From Bacteroidota bacterium (GTDB taxonomy: Bacteria; Bacteroidota; Ignavibacteria; SZUA-365), in assembly GCA_003246455.1 (NCBI GenBank), contig QKAF01000010.1:1-33603 (forward strand): a DNA stretch of 33,603 nt. The letters run 5' to 3'. This document shows positions 7,271 to 16,300 of this stretch, in pieces. The notes below the pieces were generated by a model, which did no database searches, had not been told where the DNA came from, and saw only the letters and a list, made by a program, of their open reading frames with translations. Numbering within the stretch: position 1 is the first letter of the stretch; each line of letters starts with the position of its first letter. The position numbers were made by a program, and so were the translations under genes.

Positions 7271-9526
7271 TCAGTCTTCACTCTGAACTTCGGCACGGAG
7301 AGGAAGCGTCACTTCGAAGCGTGCGCCATTCCCTTCCTCGCTTTCACAGCGGATGCTGCCCTGCATGCTGTCGACGAGCCGCTTGACGATCGAAAGGCCG
7401 AGACCGGTCGAAGGTTCGCCCGCGGTCGGCTGCGCCGAGAGACGGGAGAATTTCTGATATAAGCGCGAGAAATCCTCGCGGCTGAATCCCGGTCCATCGT
7501 CCTCTACGACGATATGAACGTCGTCGTCGGTCGACGCGAGCGACACCCGTACCTGGTCCCCCCGGGAGGAATACTTTATCGCGTTGGATACGAGGTTGTC
7601 TATGATCTGCATCACCGCGGAGTCGTCGCCGAGGGCGATCGGATCGTCGTCGGGCAGCGCGGCATGGAGGCTGATCCCCTTCTGCTCCGCCCAGCGTCGA
7701 TGATTTTCCACGGCGCGCGCGATGATGGGCTTGACCGGCACGGGATCGGAATCCAGCTGCATGCGCCCGGACTCCAGCCTGTTGATGTCGAGGAGGTTCT
7801 TGGCGAGCACCAGCACGCTGTCAGCGGTGTCGGCGACCTGCCCGGCTTTCCGCCGGATGTACTCCTCGCTGCGGCCGGATTCGCCGATGGATTCGGCGAG
7901 CATGCGGATCGCACTGATGGGATTGCGCAGGTCATGCGAGAGAATGCTCATCAGTTCGTTCTTTTCCAGATTCAGCTGCTCGAGCAGGGCGTTCTGCCGC
8001 GTGAGTTCCTCGTTGGTGCGCGCGATCTCGGCCGCCTGCGCTTCCAGCATGGCCTCGTGCTTGCGGATTTCGGCGTTCGCCGACTCCAGCTCGGTGTTCT
8101 TCTCTTCGAATATGGTCGCGCTGCGTTTTTTCAGCCGGTAGCGGTTGGCGAGCAGCAGGAGAATGACGATGAGCAGAATCGACGTCACGATGAGCATGTT
8201 GCGCAGGGAGGCTTCCTTCTCCAGTTTCGCGTCTTTCAATGCCCGTTCGCGTTCGAGCAGCTCGCGGTTCTTGTTGAGCAGATCGATCTTGTTCTCCTGC
8301 TCGGTCGCGTCGAGCTGCTGCGCCATGACGATCGCCTCCTGCTCGCGGAGCTGCAGTTCGCCGATGCGCTTGTCCTGGTTGAGGAGTTCGATATCCTGCT
8401 GCTGCTGCCGCAGCTGGATGGCGCGGCGCTCGAGCTCCATTTCGTTGATGCGCTGATCTTTCTTCAGCAGCTCGTTTTCCCGGTCGCTTCGCTCCCGCTG
8501 CGCGAGCTCGTAATTCGCGGTCATCTCATTGATGCGCTTGGAGCTTTCTTCATTGAACAGCGAATCCTTCAGGGCGGTGTACTGCCGATAATACACGAGC
8601 GCGGCGGACGCGTCGCCGAGCGCGGTTTTCGCGTCGGCACAGATCTTCAGCGCGTTGCGCTCGACCACGCGCGAGTTCGTTTCCCGCGCGATCTGCAGCG
8701 CCCGCGAGGCGATATCGAACGCGCGGAGCGGTTCCTGCTGCCGGAGATGCAGGCTCGCAATGCGCTGCATCGCTTCGGAGAGGCCATGCCGGTCGCCGAT
8801 GGCCTCATACAGCTTCGCGGACTGCTGGTAGTTTTCCAGCGCGCGGTGCGAGGCGTTCTGCATGAAATACGTGATGCCGATATTCAGATAGGTACTCGCA
8901 AGGCCCGGCGTGTCTTTCAGTTCCTTTTTCAGTTCGAGCGAGGCGAGAAGGTTTTCGAGCGCCTTGTCGTACTCCCCCTTGTCCATGTAAATCACGCCGA
9001 TGTTGTTGTAGGAGTACGCCAGCCCCTGCCTGTCCTGCGCGAGCTGAAAATACCGTACGGCGCGCAGGTGATAGCGCAGCGCGCGTTCTTCGTCGTTGAG
9101 ACGCCCGTGCACCACGCCGATGTTCGAGAGCAGCGCCGCCATGCCCTGCTGATCGCCGAGCTCCTCCTTCAGCTGCAGCGACTTGAGAAAGAAATTCAGC
9201 GCCCGCACCCAGGAGCCGCTCTGCGCGTAGGTGATGCCCGTGCTCGTGAACGCCATGGAGAGCCCGACGTTGTCGCGCAGCTTGCGCGCAAGTTCTTCCG
9301 CACGGCGCGACAGCTCCAGCGCCTGGTCCGGTTCCGTCTTGCGGTATTCCTGCGCCAGGTCGAGCATGACACGGACGGTGACGGAATCGCGCAGCCCGCG
9401 CTGTTCCCTGCTCCGCAGCAGGGTTTCGAGGCGGTCGACCTCGCTGTTCTGCTGTGCGTGGAGCGCCGACGATATCGGCAGCGCCGCGCAGGCGAACAGG
9501 ATGCCTATGATGATGATCTTGCGCAC
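7271..9526 (-). CDS. TPR-containing sensor histidine kinase
   Basis: 751 residues; the start is GTG (9526), one base after the stop of the upstream gene, with AGGAG supplied by that gene's last codons. Order: signal peptide (about 1-24, ending ALHAQ); several tetratricopeptide repeats (about 50-290, for example SNIGVVHGRLNDEERALRYH); a long charged coiled coil rich in ELLKKDQRINEME-type heptads (about 300-440); one membrane helix (about 443-463, ILLIVILLLL); a second coiled coil; HisKA with the phospho-acceptor His531 in SHDLRNPISAIRML; and HATPase_c with N box (NLVSNAIKYS), G1 (VEDDGPGFS) and G2 (GLGLSIVKRL). The TPR part would lie in the periplasm, a layout common in Bacteroidota. No response regulator or receiver domain is encoded nearby, so its partner is elsewhere. 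Last gene of the operon with two OmpA/TSP3-type proteins, suggesting it senses their state. Confidence 0.95.
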   Translation of the reverse strand: MRKIIIIGILFACAALPISSALHAQQNSEVDRLETLLRSREQRGLRDSVTVRVMLDLAQEYRKTEPDQALELSRRAEELARKLRDNVGLSMAFTSTGITYAQSGSWVRALNFFLKSLQLKEELGDQQGMAALLSNIGVVHGRLNDEERALRYHLRAVRYFQLAQDRQGLAYSYNNIGVIYMDKGEYDKALENLLASLELKKELKDTPGLASTYLNIGITYFMQNASHRALENYQQSAKLYEAIGDRHGLSEAMQRIASLHLRQQEPLRAFDIASRALQIARETNSRVVERNALKICADAKTALGDASAALVYYRQYTALKDSLFNEESSKRINEMTANYELAQRERSDRENELLKKDQRINEMELERRAIQLRQQQQDIELLNQDKRIGELQLREQEAIVMAQQLDATEQENKIDLLNKNRELLERERALKDAKLEKEASLRNMLIVTSILLIVILLLLANRYRLKKRSATIFEEKNTELESANAEIRKHEAMLEAQAAEIARTNEELTRQNALLEQLNLEKNELMSILSHDLRNPISAIRMLAESIGESGRSEEYIRRKAGQVADTADSVLVLAKNLLDINRLESGRMQLDSDPVPVKPIIARAVENHRRWAEQKGISLHAALPDDDPIALGDDSAVMQIIDNLVSNAIKYSSRGDQVRVSLASTDDDVHIVVEDDGPGFSREDFSRLYQKFSRLSAQPTAGEPSTGLGLSIVKRLVDSMQGSIRCESEEGNGARFEVTLPLRAEVQSED

Positions 9527-9527
9527 G

Positions 9528-11027
9528 TCATTCTCCTCTCTGTTTCGCGGGCGCGCCGGCGGAATGCGCGGGCGCCTTCAGCGGATCGGTACCAAAACGG
9601 CGCACCTCTTCGTAATCGCTGTGTCCGTCGCCGTCCGTATCCGGTTTCAGCGGATCGGTACGGAAGAGACGGATTTCCTCGAAATCCGTCAGGCCGTCGT
9701 GATCGGTGTCCGCCTGCATCGGATCGGTGTGATACACGCGCACTTCCTCGTTGTCGTTGATCCCCTCGCCGTCGGAATCCGGCAGCACCGGATTGGTGTG
9801 ATAGACGATCACCTCGTCGCCGTCGTACAGTCCGTCGCCGTCGGTATCCACTTTTTTCGGATGGCACCCGAGCCGTTTCTCTTCCGAATCGATCAGACCG
9901 TCTCCTTCCGTGTCGCGCGACAGCGGATCGGTCTGATAGTCCAGCAGCTCGATGTTGTCGTCGAGCCCGTCGCCGTCCGTATCCGCGTTTCGGGGATCGG
10001 TCATATACCGGGTCACTTCGACGTAATCGCTGAGCACATCGTGATCGGTATCCCAGTACAGCGGGTCCGTCCCGTGTATGCGGACCTCCTCGTAGTCGGT
10101 CAGCCCGTCGCCGTCCGTATCCGCGTCATTGGGATTCGTTCCCGCTGCCGCTTCCTCGGCGTTGCTCAGGCCGTCGTCGTCGAAATCCGTGTCGTCGAAC
10201 AGGTGCCAGGCGACGCCGAAAGAAACCGACACCCATGTATCGTTCGCGGTTTTCTCGCGGTCGGGATTGCTGGGCAGACCCTGGCTCTCCTGCAGCTGCT
10301 GGACGAGCTCGCCGGAATCGAACGCGTCCGCCTCACCGCTCATTACCAGGTGCGCCAGCGCGCCGAGCTGCAGCGACAGCCCGCGGGTCAGATGCCATTC
10401 GAAGCCCGCGCCGAGCGGAACGCTCAGGGCGGATATCGTTTCCGGCCCGGGAAACGCCGCGTCTCCGTTGCGATAGTCCTCAGGCCGCAGCCATGCTGCG
10501 CCGCCCCCGGCCAGCACCCAGATGTCGAACTGCCGCGCGGGAAACAGATGCAGACGGAACCACGCTTCCGCGGCCAGGACATCGGTGCTGCGCGGAACCG
10601 CGTTTCGGTCTCCGAACTGGTACGGATAGGTGATGCCGAGGTTGCGCCGGTTTCGGCGTGTGTAAAGCAGCTGCCCGGCTTCGACCCCGCCGCCGATCTC
10701 CAGGACCGGGTACAGCGGGTAGCTGACCTGGACCTGAGCTGACGGTCCGACCTCTCCGCCGGAAAATTCCCCGAAGTATTTCGTCAGTCCGGCGGAAAGC
10801 GAAACGGTCAGCCGTCCGTCGACGTACCGCGCGCGGTCGAGCCATCGCGGCGGAAGCGCCATGCCTCCGCTGCCGTCTCGTGCCGGCTGCTGCGCGTGCG
10901 ACAGCTGCGCTGACAGCGGCTGCGCGTGCAGCGGCTGTGCTTGCAGCGGCTGCAGGCGCGGCGACACGCCCGCCGCGAGGAACGCGGGAAGTGCGACGAA
11001 TAGGAGTACGGTGCTGCGGACCTGCAT
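9528..11027 (-). CDS. Outer-membrane barrel protein with nine TSP3-type calcium-binding repeats
   Basis: 499 residues with a signal peptide (MQVRSTVLLFVALPAFLAAG) and then a short Q-P-L/H-A-Q repeat stretch (about residues 26-46). Residues about 55-275 alternate hydrophobic and polar residues with features of an eight-stranded barrel (RLTVSLSAGLTKYFG, VSYPLYPVLEIGGGVEAGQ, PLGAGFEWHLTRGLSLQLG, VSVSFGVAWHLF). Residues about 281-485 are nine tandem units of 22-23 residues with the pattern D-T-D-x-D-G-L-x-D-x-E-E...T-D-P, as in thrombospondin type 3 repeats, which bind calcium. Unlike its upstream neighbour it has no OmpA peptidoglycan-binding domain; the chain ends shortly after the last repeat (HSAGAPAKQRGE). 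The two are probably paralogues. It starts 15 nt after the upstream gene and ends 1 nt before the kinase gene. Confidence 0.9.
   Translation of the reverse strand: MQVRSTVLLFVALPAFLAAGVSPRLQPLQAQPLHAQPLSAQLSHAQQPARDGSGGMALPPRWLDRARYVDGRLTVSLSAGLTKYFGEFSGGEVGPSAQVQVSYPLYPVLEIGGGVEAGQLLYTRRNRRNLGITYPYQFGDRNAVPRSTDVLAAEAWFRLHLFPARQFDIWVLAGGGAAWLRPEDYRNGDAAFPGPETISALSVPLGAGFEWHLTRGLSLQLGALAHLVMSGEADAFDSGELVQQLQESQGLPSNPDREKTANDTWVSVSFGVAWHLFDDTDFDDDGLSNAEEAAAGTNPNDADTDGDGLTDYEEVRIHGTDPLYWDTDHDVLSDYVEVTRYMTDPRNADTDGDGLDDNIELLDYQTDPLSRDTEGDGLIDSEEKRLGCHPKKVDTDGDGLYDGDEVIVYHTNPVLPDSDGEGINDNEEVRVYHTDPMQADTDHDGLTDFEEIRLFRTDPLKPDTDGDGHSDYEEVRRFGTDPLKAPAHSAGAPAKQRGE
9573..10187 (-). repeat. Nine tandem 66-69 bp TSP3-type coding repeats
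   Basis: Each unit encodes D-T-D-x-D-G-L-x-D-y-E-E-v-r-x-y-x-T-D-P-x-x-x. Seven units have 23 codons and two have 22 (the first and one containing GCHPKK). The array is 205 codons long. Recurring DNA such as the complement of GATACNGACGGCGACGG makes it a plausible target for recombination with the matching array in the upstream gene. Confidence 0.85.
10891..10950 (-). repeat. Four 15-bp tandem repeats after the signal peptide
   Basis: Plus-strand units begin at 10891, 10906, 10921 and 10936 and vary around TGCGCGTGCAGCGGC. They encode A-Q-P-L-x pentapeptides on the minus strand (QAQPLHAQPLSAQLSHAQ). A partial, diverged unit follows at 10951. The array lies between signal peptide and barrel, where length changes by slippage would be tolerated. 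Confidence 0.75.
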
Positions 11028-11042
11028 GCGCTTCGCTGAGTG

Positions 11043-13187
11043 TTATCGCCCGCCGCTGCGGTCGGGCTGCATGGACATGATATAAAACTCCACACGCCTG
11101 TTTCGCGCGCGGCCCTCTTCTGTCGTGCTGTCGGCGATCGGCTGCCGTTCCCCGAATCCGACCGTCCGCATGCGTTCTTCCGCCACGCCCTTGGCGATAA
11201 GGAAGCGCCGCACGCTCGCCGCACGCCGCTCCGACAGTGCCTGGTTGTATTCCTCGTCGCCCTCCGCGTCGGTGTGCCCGCGAATTTCCACCGCCATTGC
11301 AGGGTACGTGCGGAAGAGCTGCAGCGCCTCGAGAAGGAGCGGAACGTATTCCGCACGCAGTTCGTCGCGGTCGAAGTCAAACGTGATGTTGCAGAATGAC
11401 AGGATGTCGCCCGCCTGGAGGCGGAGAGAATCCAGCCGCAGCGGCTGCCGGGATGCGCCGTGCTCCTCTGCCGGCGTGACATGCTGAATGCTCCGCTGGC
11501 GGTACCGCGCGTACGCCTCGGCGCTGCTCTCCCCGCTCTCGCCGCCGAATGCGCTGTCTGTCGCCGAAAGCACCGCCATGACGCTGTCGATGTCGTCGGG
11601 CGTCCGCGCCAGCCGCGGCGTGACGGTCGGTGCGATCAGGTACGAGGTGCCGCCGCCCGGCAGCGGCCGCGTCTCCAGCAGTTCCGCATTGTAGCGGGGA
11701 CGCTCCGCGAACGGCTTGGTCCCCGCAACCGGGGCGTTCGGATCCTGGTCCACCGGGTTGGTGTGGTTCACGGAAACCTCCGTCCCGTCGTCGACCTGGT
11801 CGCCGTCCGTATCCGCGTTCAGCGGGTTCGTGCCGTAATAGGCGATCTCGTCGTAATCGGGGAGACGGTCGCTGTCGGTGTCGGGATTGCGCGGGTTGGT
11901 TTTGTATGTGACCACTTCATTGAAATCATAGATGCCGTCGTCGTCGGTGTCGGGACGCAGCGGATCGGTGTCATGCACCTTCACTTCCGCGAAGTCGTCG
12001 AGCCCGTCGTAATCGGTGTCGGGATTGCGCGGATCGGTCTGATACAGGATGACCTCCTCGTAATCGCTGAGCATGTCGTCGTCGGTATCGGGCTTGCGCG
12101 GGTCGGTGTTGTACTTCAGGATCTCGTCCGCGTCGCTGAGCCGGTCCTGATCCGTATCGGGCTGCAGCGGATCCGTGCCGTACTTCGTGATCTCGAAGTA
12201 GTCGCCCAGCCCGTCGTCGTCGGTGTCGGGTTTGAGCGGACTTGTTCCGTGCACGCGCACTTCCTCGTAATCCGTCAGACCGTCGATGTCGGTATCGATC
12301 TCGTAGGGATCGGTCCCGAGCGCGGTTTCCTCCGCGTTGTCGAGCAGATCGCCGTCGTAGTCGACGCTCTCGAAAAGCGTGTACTGCACGCCGAGCGTCA
12401 GGGAAAGTATATTGTCGCCGCCCGCCGACGGTACGCTGATGCGCGTGCTGCGGCGGCGGTTGTATTCGAGCGCAAGTTCCTCCGGATCGAATGCGTCGAT
12501 GTCGCCTTTCAGTACGAAGGTGTTTCGCAGGTGAAGAGAAAGTGCCAGGTCGCGGCGGAAATACCATTCGCCGCCGATGCCGACGGGGATCATGATGCTT
12601 GCCGGGAAGTCGGCGGTCGGACGGATGCGCGCATCGCTGAAATCATCCGCGCGGTAGAATGTCAGACCGGCGCCCGCACCGAGAAACACGTTGTAAAGAC
12701 GATACGGAAAGAAATTAAAGCGTGTCGAAAGGTCGAAACTGACGGTATTGATGCCGCGGTCGAGAGGCCCGGTGGAGGCATCCCTGCTGAACTGGAACTC
12801 GTAGAGGACCGGGTCCACCTGTCCGGCCTCGCGCGTGATGCGGAGTTTCCCGACGTCCGCGGTGAACAGGACCGTCAGCGCGGGATACACCGAATAGCCG
12901 ATGGACATCGCGGCATGCGATCCGCTGAAGTCGCTTTCGAACTCGCTCATCAGTGTCGCGACCCCGCCCCCGGCGGAAATGACGATCGTCCGCCCCGGAA
13001 ATCGCGGAAGCGGAGCGGCCGCGTCCGTCACGGGAACCGCTCGTCCCGCCGGCTTCACGGTGTCGCGCTGCACGGCGGCCGATCCGGGCGCATTATCGTC
13101 TGTCTGCGCATGCGCGATGGCGCATGGCAGAAACAGCAGCGCGCACAGGATACCGGCTGCGAACATCCGGGATTTCCGTTGCATCAT
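11043..13187 (-). CDS. OmpA-family protein: barrel, nine TSP3 repeats, peptidoglycan-binding domain
   Basis: 714 residues from the ATG at 13187 (a second ATG follows at once); longer starts add a charged segment and overlap the promoter. A signal peptide (about 1-28, ending CAIAHAQ) leads to a barrel-like region (about 60-265), nine 23-residue TSP3-type repeats (residues about 276-481, D-T-D-x-D-x-L-x-D-x-E), a linker, and a C-terminal OmpA domain (about 592-714) with ITFDFDRDEL, VEIRGHTDAEGDEEYNQALSERRA and GFGERQPIADSTTEEGRARNRRVEF. OmpA domains bind diaminopimelate in peptidoglycan, so this protein should bridge outer membrane and cell wall through a calcium-rigidified spacer. First gene of a three-gene operon with a shorter paralogue and a TPR histidine kinase. 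A Bacteroidota-type promoter is visible upstream. Confidence 0.95.
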   Translation of the reverse strand: MMQRKSRMFAAGILCALLFLPCAIAHAQTDDNAPGSAAVQRDTVKPAGRAVPVTDAAAPLPRFPGRTIVISAGGGVATLMSEFESDFSGSHAAMSIGYSVYPALTVLFTADVGKLRITREAGQVDPVLYEFQFSRDASTGPLDRGINTVSFDLSTRFNFFPYRLYNVFLGAGAGLTFYRADDFSDARIRPTADFPASIMIPVGIGGEWYFRRDLALSLHLRNTFVLKGDIDAFDPEELALEYNRRRSTRISVPSAGGDNILSLTLGVQYTLFESVDYDGDLLDNAEETALGTDPYEIDTDIDGLTDYEEVRVHGTSPLKPDTDDDGLGDYFEITKYGTDPLQPDTDQDRLSDADEILKYNTDPRKPDTDDDMLSDYEEVILYQTDPRNPDTDYDGLDDFAEVKVHDTDPLRPDTDDDGIYDFNEVVTYKTNPRNPDTDSDRLPDYDEIAYYGTNPLNADTDGDQVDDGTEVSVNHTNPVDQDPNAPVAGTKPFAERPRYNAELLETRPLPGGGTSYLIAPTVTPRLARTPDDIDSVMAVLSATDSAFGGESGESSAEAYARYRQRSIQHVTPAEEHGASRQPLRLDSLRLQAGDILSFCNITFDFDRDELRAEYVPLLLEALQLFRTYPAMAVEIRGHTDAEGDEEYNQALSERRAASVRRFLIAKGVAEERMRTVGFGERQPIADSTTEEGRARNRRVEFYIMSMQPDRSGGR
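11745..12362 (-). repeat. Nine tandem 69-bp TSP3-type coding repeats
   Basis: One 22-codon unit (starting DYDGDLLDNAEE) is followed by eight exact 23-codon units ending DTDGDQVDDGTEV...VDQ. Unit number equals that of the paralogous array at 9573-10187, which suggests duplication of the whole gene rather than independent expansion. Confidence 0.85.
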
Positions 13188-13227
13188 CTCAACCGCGGGC
13201 AGGTGTGAATAAAGTACCGTCACGTCG

Positions 13228-13259
13228 TAAATGTAGCTTTCACAGCCTACATCCGCAAA
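13228..13259 (-). promoter_or_regulatory. Bacteroidota-type promoter for the OmpA/TSP3/kinase operon
   Basis: On the minus strand TTTG (13259-13256), a 20-nt spacer and TACATTTA (13235-13228) match TTTG-N20-TAnnTTTG except for the last base. Start expected near 13222, about 35 nt before the ATG at 13187. The spacer contains a small dyad, ATGTAG (13231-13236) and CTACAT (13247-13252), which could be an operator. Confidence 0.55.
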
Positions 13260-13313
13260 CATCGGCGCCCCTTCGCGTGCCCGGCGCGCCCGCCGTCCGC
13301 GCAATCGGCGCTG

Positions 13314-13345
13314 TTGGCCGGAAACGAAATTCTTCGTATCGTTTG
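13314..13345 (+). promoter_or_regulatory. Possible promoter of the vWA T9SS gene
   Basis: TTG (13314-13316), 20 nt, then TATCGTTTG (13337-13345). The -7 element has one extra base relative to TAnnTTTG, so this is a weaker call. It lies divergently about 55 bp from the OmpA operon promoter. Confidence 0.35.
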
Positions 13346-13387
13346 GGGTACAGACTTACCGCTCCTTTATCATTTCAATGATGCACC

Positions 13388-13392
13388 GGAGG
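13388..13392 (+). promoter_or_regulatory. Ribosome binding site that sets the start at 13399
   Basis: GGAGG lies 6 nt before the ATG at 13399. The upstream ATGs at 13378 and 13381 have no such site, and the 13378 start would place the ribosome site inside the gene. Confidence 0.8.
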
Positions 13393-13398
13393 ACGCTC

Positions 13399-16300
13399 AT
13401 GCACGGGAAATCCCTTTCTGTCGTTTTCCTGATGTTCGTCACGCTGGCCGCGGGGATTGTCCCCCTCCACGGTCAATCCCGGGGTCCCCTCCTCGAGATT
13501 ACGCCGGCCCCCGTGGATTTCGACACCGTCTTCTGCGGAAGCAGCCGCTGCCTGGAGGTGGTGTTTCGCAACAGCGGCGACACCGCGCTGACGATCCAAT
13601 CCCTCGATCAGCTGGAATCGCCGTTCTCCGGCGGCCTCGCCACCCCCGCGACGCTGCTTCCCGGCGAGACGCTGAAGGGATCGTGGTGCTACACGCCCAC
13701 GCGCGTCCTCACGCGGGACAGCATTTCGGTGGAGCTTATATCAGATAATCGCATCCCATACTCTTTCGGCTTACTCGTCGACGGCAGCGACACGATGCTG
13801 GACGCCTTCCCGGGCGCACCGAGCGCGATCGCCGCGGCGCACGACGCGCTGACCGGCTTCGTGGCGACCATGATGGAAGACGGATCGCCGCAGCACGAAG
13901 GCGCGGTGTTCGCCTACAGCACATCGTCGCAGTTCCGCCTCCTGCGGGGACTCAGCGAACAGCGCGCCCTGGTCGAGGGTGCCATCCCCGGCACCGCATC
14001 CGGGGCGCACGCCTGCGTCTGGGCCGGGATGGACCGCAGCATCAGCCTCCTGCAGAGCGCCAGGCACCGCCGCGTGCTCATCGTCATCAACGGCAGCAGC
14101 GACGCCGGGATCGGGAACTGCGGCCCCTACTCCAGTCCCGGGATCACGAACGCCGCGCAGGCCGCCGATATGATCGTCTACAGCATCAGTCTCAACGGCG
14201 CGCTGACCACCGAGCTCGGCGAGATTTCCGCAGCGACGGGCGGTCTGCATTTCGACGCCGCCTCGACGGCGGAGCTCGGACAGGCAATCCACGATATCAT
14301 GCTGCACATGCAGCGCGCAATCCGGCAGAGCATCGTCGTACGAGGGGAGGTTGTTTCCCCGTCGCTGGCGTTCACCCCTGCGTCCGTTCTTTTCCCAACG
14401 ACGCTTGCCGGCGACACCGCCCGGGAGACCGTCTGGATCCACAATGTCGGAACCTCGCCGATGGAAACCGGGGCGATCAGCAGTGTTACCGGCGAGTTCT
14501 CCTTCAGCTTCACGCCAAGGCAGCTGATGCCCGGTGATTCCCTTCCCGCGGTTGCGTCCTTTTTCCCGACCACACAGGGGTACCAGATCGCGCATTATAC
14601 CGTCGATATCAATGGCTGCGATCCGAACGTTCCCCAGGTTTCGCTGCGTGGACTGTCGTACATGCCGGTGAATCCCACCCCCGGGCCGGTTTTCTCCCAG
14701 GGGGATCCCGTGATCGATTACGGTGACAAACCGTGCCAGGAATACAGCGAACTCGCGGTCCCGCTGCGTAATGTCGGCAATGTTCCGATGCAGGCATTCT
14801 TCCCCATCATCCAGTCGATGAATCTTGACCCGCCGTCGGAGTCCCAATGGAATGTCGGCGCGGGATCGGAAAGCAGTATCGATCTGATGCTGCGGGGCGG
14901 CAGACGTCCGGGGCCGGACAGCGCGACGGTCATGGTTTCGGTGCTCACGCGGCTGAGCACCTCCACCATGGTGGTCATCGACGGCTCGAGCGCCCTGCGC
15001 ATGCCGTGGCTCGACATCGACGGGACGGGGGCGAGCCGCCTGATCATCGGGACGCTGATGAGCAGTTTGTCATCCACCCCCGAACTCGACGACCGCATGG
15101 GTGTGCTCTCCGCATCGATGAACGGCACGCAGACCCTCATGCCGATGACGAACGACCGCGGTGCGCTGGCACAGCTTCTCCCCGCGGCAGGGAACAGCGA
15201 CACCACGGCGCTGCTCGCCGCCATCGGGCAGGCGCTCGACACCCTCGCACAGTACGACGGTTACCGAAGACTGGTCATCTTCTCTGCGGGGAGCACCGAC
15301 CTGTCATCCGTCAGCGGAACGCCGACCGTGGACGCGATCACGCAGCGCGTCATCGCAACAGGCGCCCGGGTGCTGCTGCTGTCGATCGATCAGCGACCGC
15401 TCTCCGACTCTCTCCTCGCCTTCGCCACGGAATTCGGCGGCAGCCACGCGCCAGTCATCAGCCCGACGATGCTGCTCCAGATCATGGACATGGTCAGCAA
15501 TGAAGCGCTCGACACCATACGGGCCGCATGGAATCTGCGGTGGACGAACATTTCGGCGAAAATCGGCGTTTCTCCTGCGGACGCGCTCGTCGAGGATTCA
15601 CATGTCGACGAAGCGGCATGCACGGAGTTCACCGTGAAGAATTCCGGCGATGTGCCGCTCGAAATCACTACCGTGGATTCGGAAAGCGGCGGAGTGACCT
15701 GCGCGAGCTCGCTCCCGATCAGCATTCCTGTCAATGACAGCGCCGCGCTCGTGCTGTGCAGCACGCCGTCGCAGCTGGGCCCATGGACCGCGGAGGCGAC
15801 GATCCGCAGCTCGGATTGCTCGAATCCGATGATGACCGTGCGGCTGCACGGCGAGGCGACCGACAGCAATACGGTCACCCTCTCCGGCGACTACGTGGTG
15901 CGTCCGGGCGGCATGGTGTCGCTCCCGCTGCACCTCGACCACGCACTGCCGAGCGTGTACGACGTGCGGCAGCTGACCTTCCGCATCGCGTACGACCCGT
16001 CGCTGCTGTACCCGGACGAGGAAACGCCCCTGACCTTCCCCGAGGGAGGCACGGCGCCCCACGCCGTGATGGTGACACAGGACTACGACGCCGAGAGCGG
16101 CCTCGCCCGGACGGCATATTCACTTGCCACGCAGCCCGGAGATCCCCCGCTCACCTTCGGACTTCCGAACACGCCCATCCTCACCCTGCGGCTGCGGTCC
16201 TTCCTCGGCCGCGTTACGCGCACCGATGTCACGCTGCAGTCGGCCGCGTTTCCTGGCAACAAGGTCGCGCTTGGTTACCGCGGCACCGCCTCCGTCCGCC

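Noticed and set aside
7514..9760. Plus-strand open frame of 748 codons opposite the histidine kinase gene
   Set aside because: Antisense shadow of a gene with unmistakable kinase motifs; no signal, domain or ribosome site of its own.
9573..12362. Regularly spaced direct repeats resembling a CRISPR array
   Set aside because: The units are contiguous, keep the reading frame and encode TSP3-type motifs; there are no spacers and no cas genes.
11460..13208. Plus-strand open frame of 582 codons with periodic V-G-V-G-x-x-R-I-G pattern
   Set aside because: The periodicity simply mirrors the 69-bp TSP3 repeats on the other strand.
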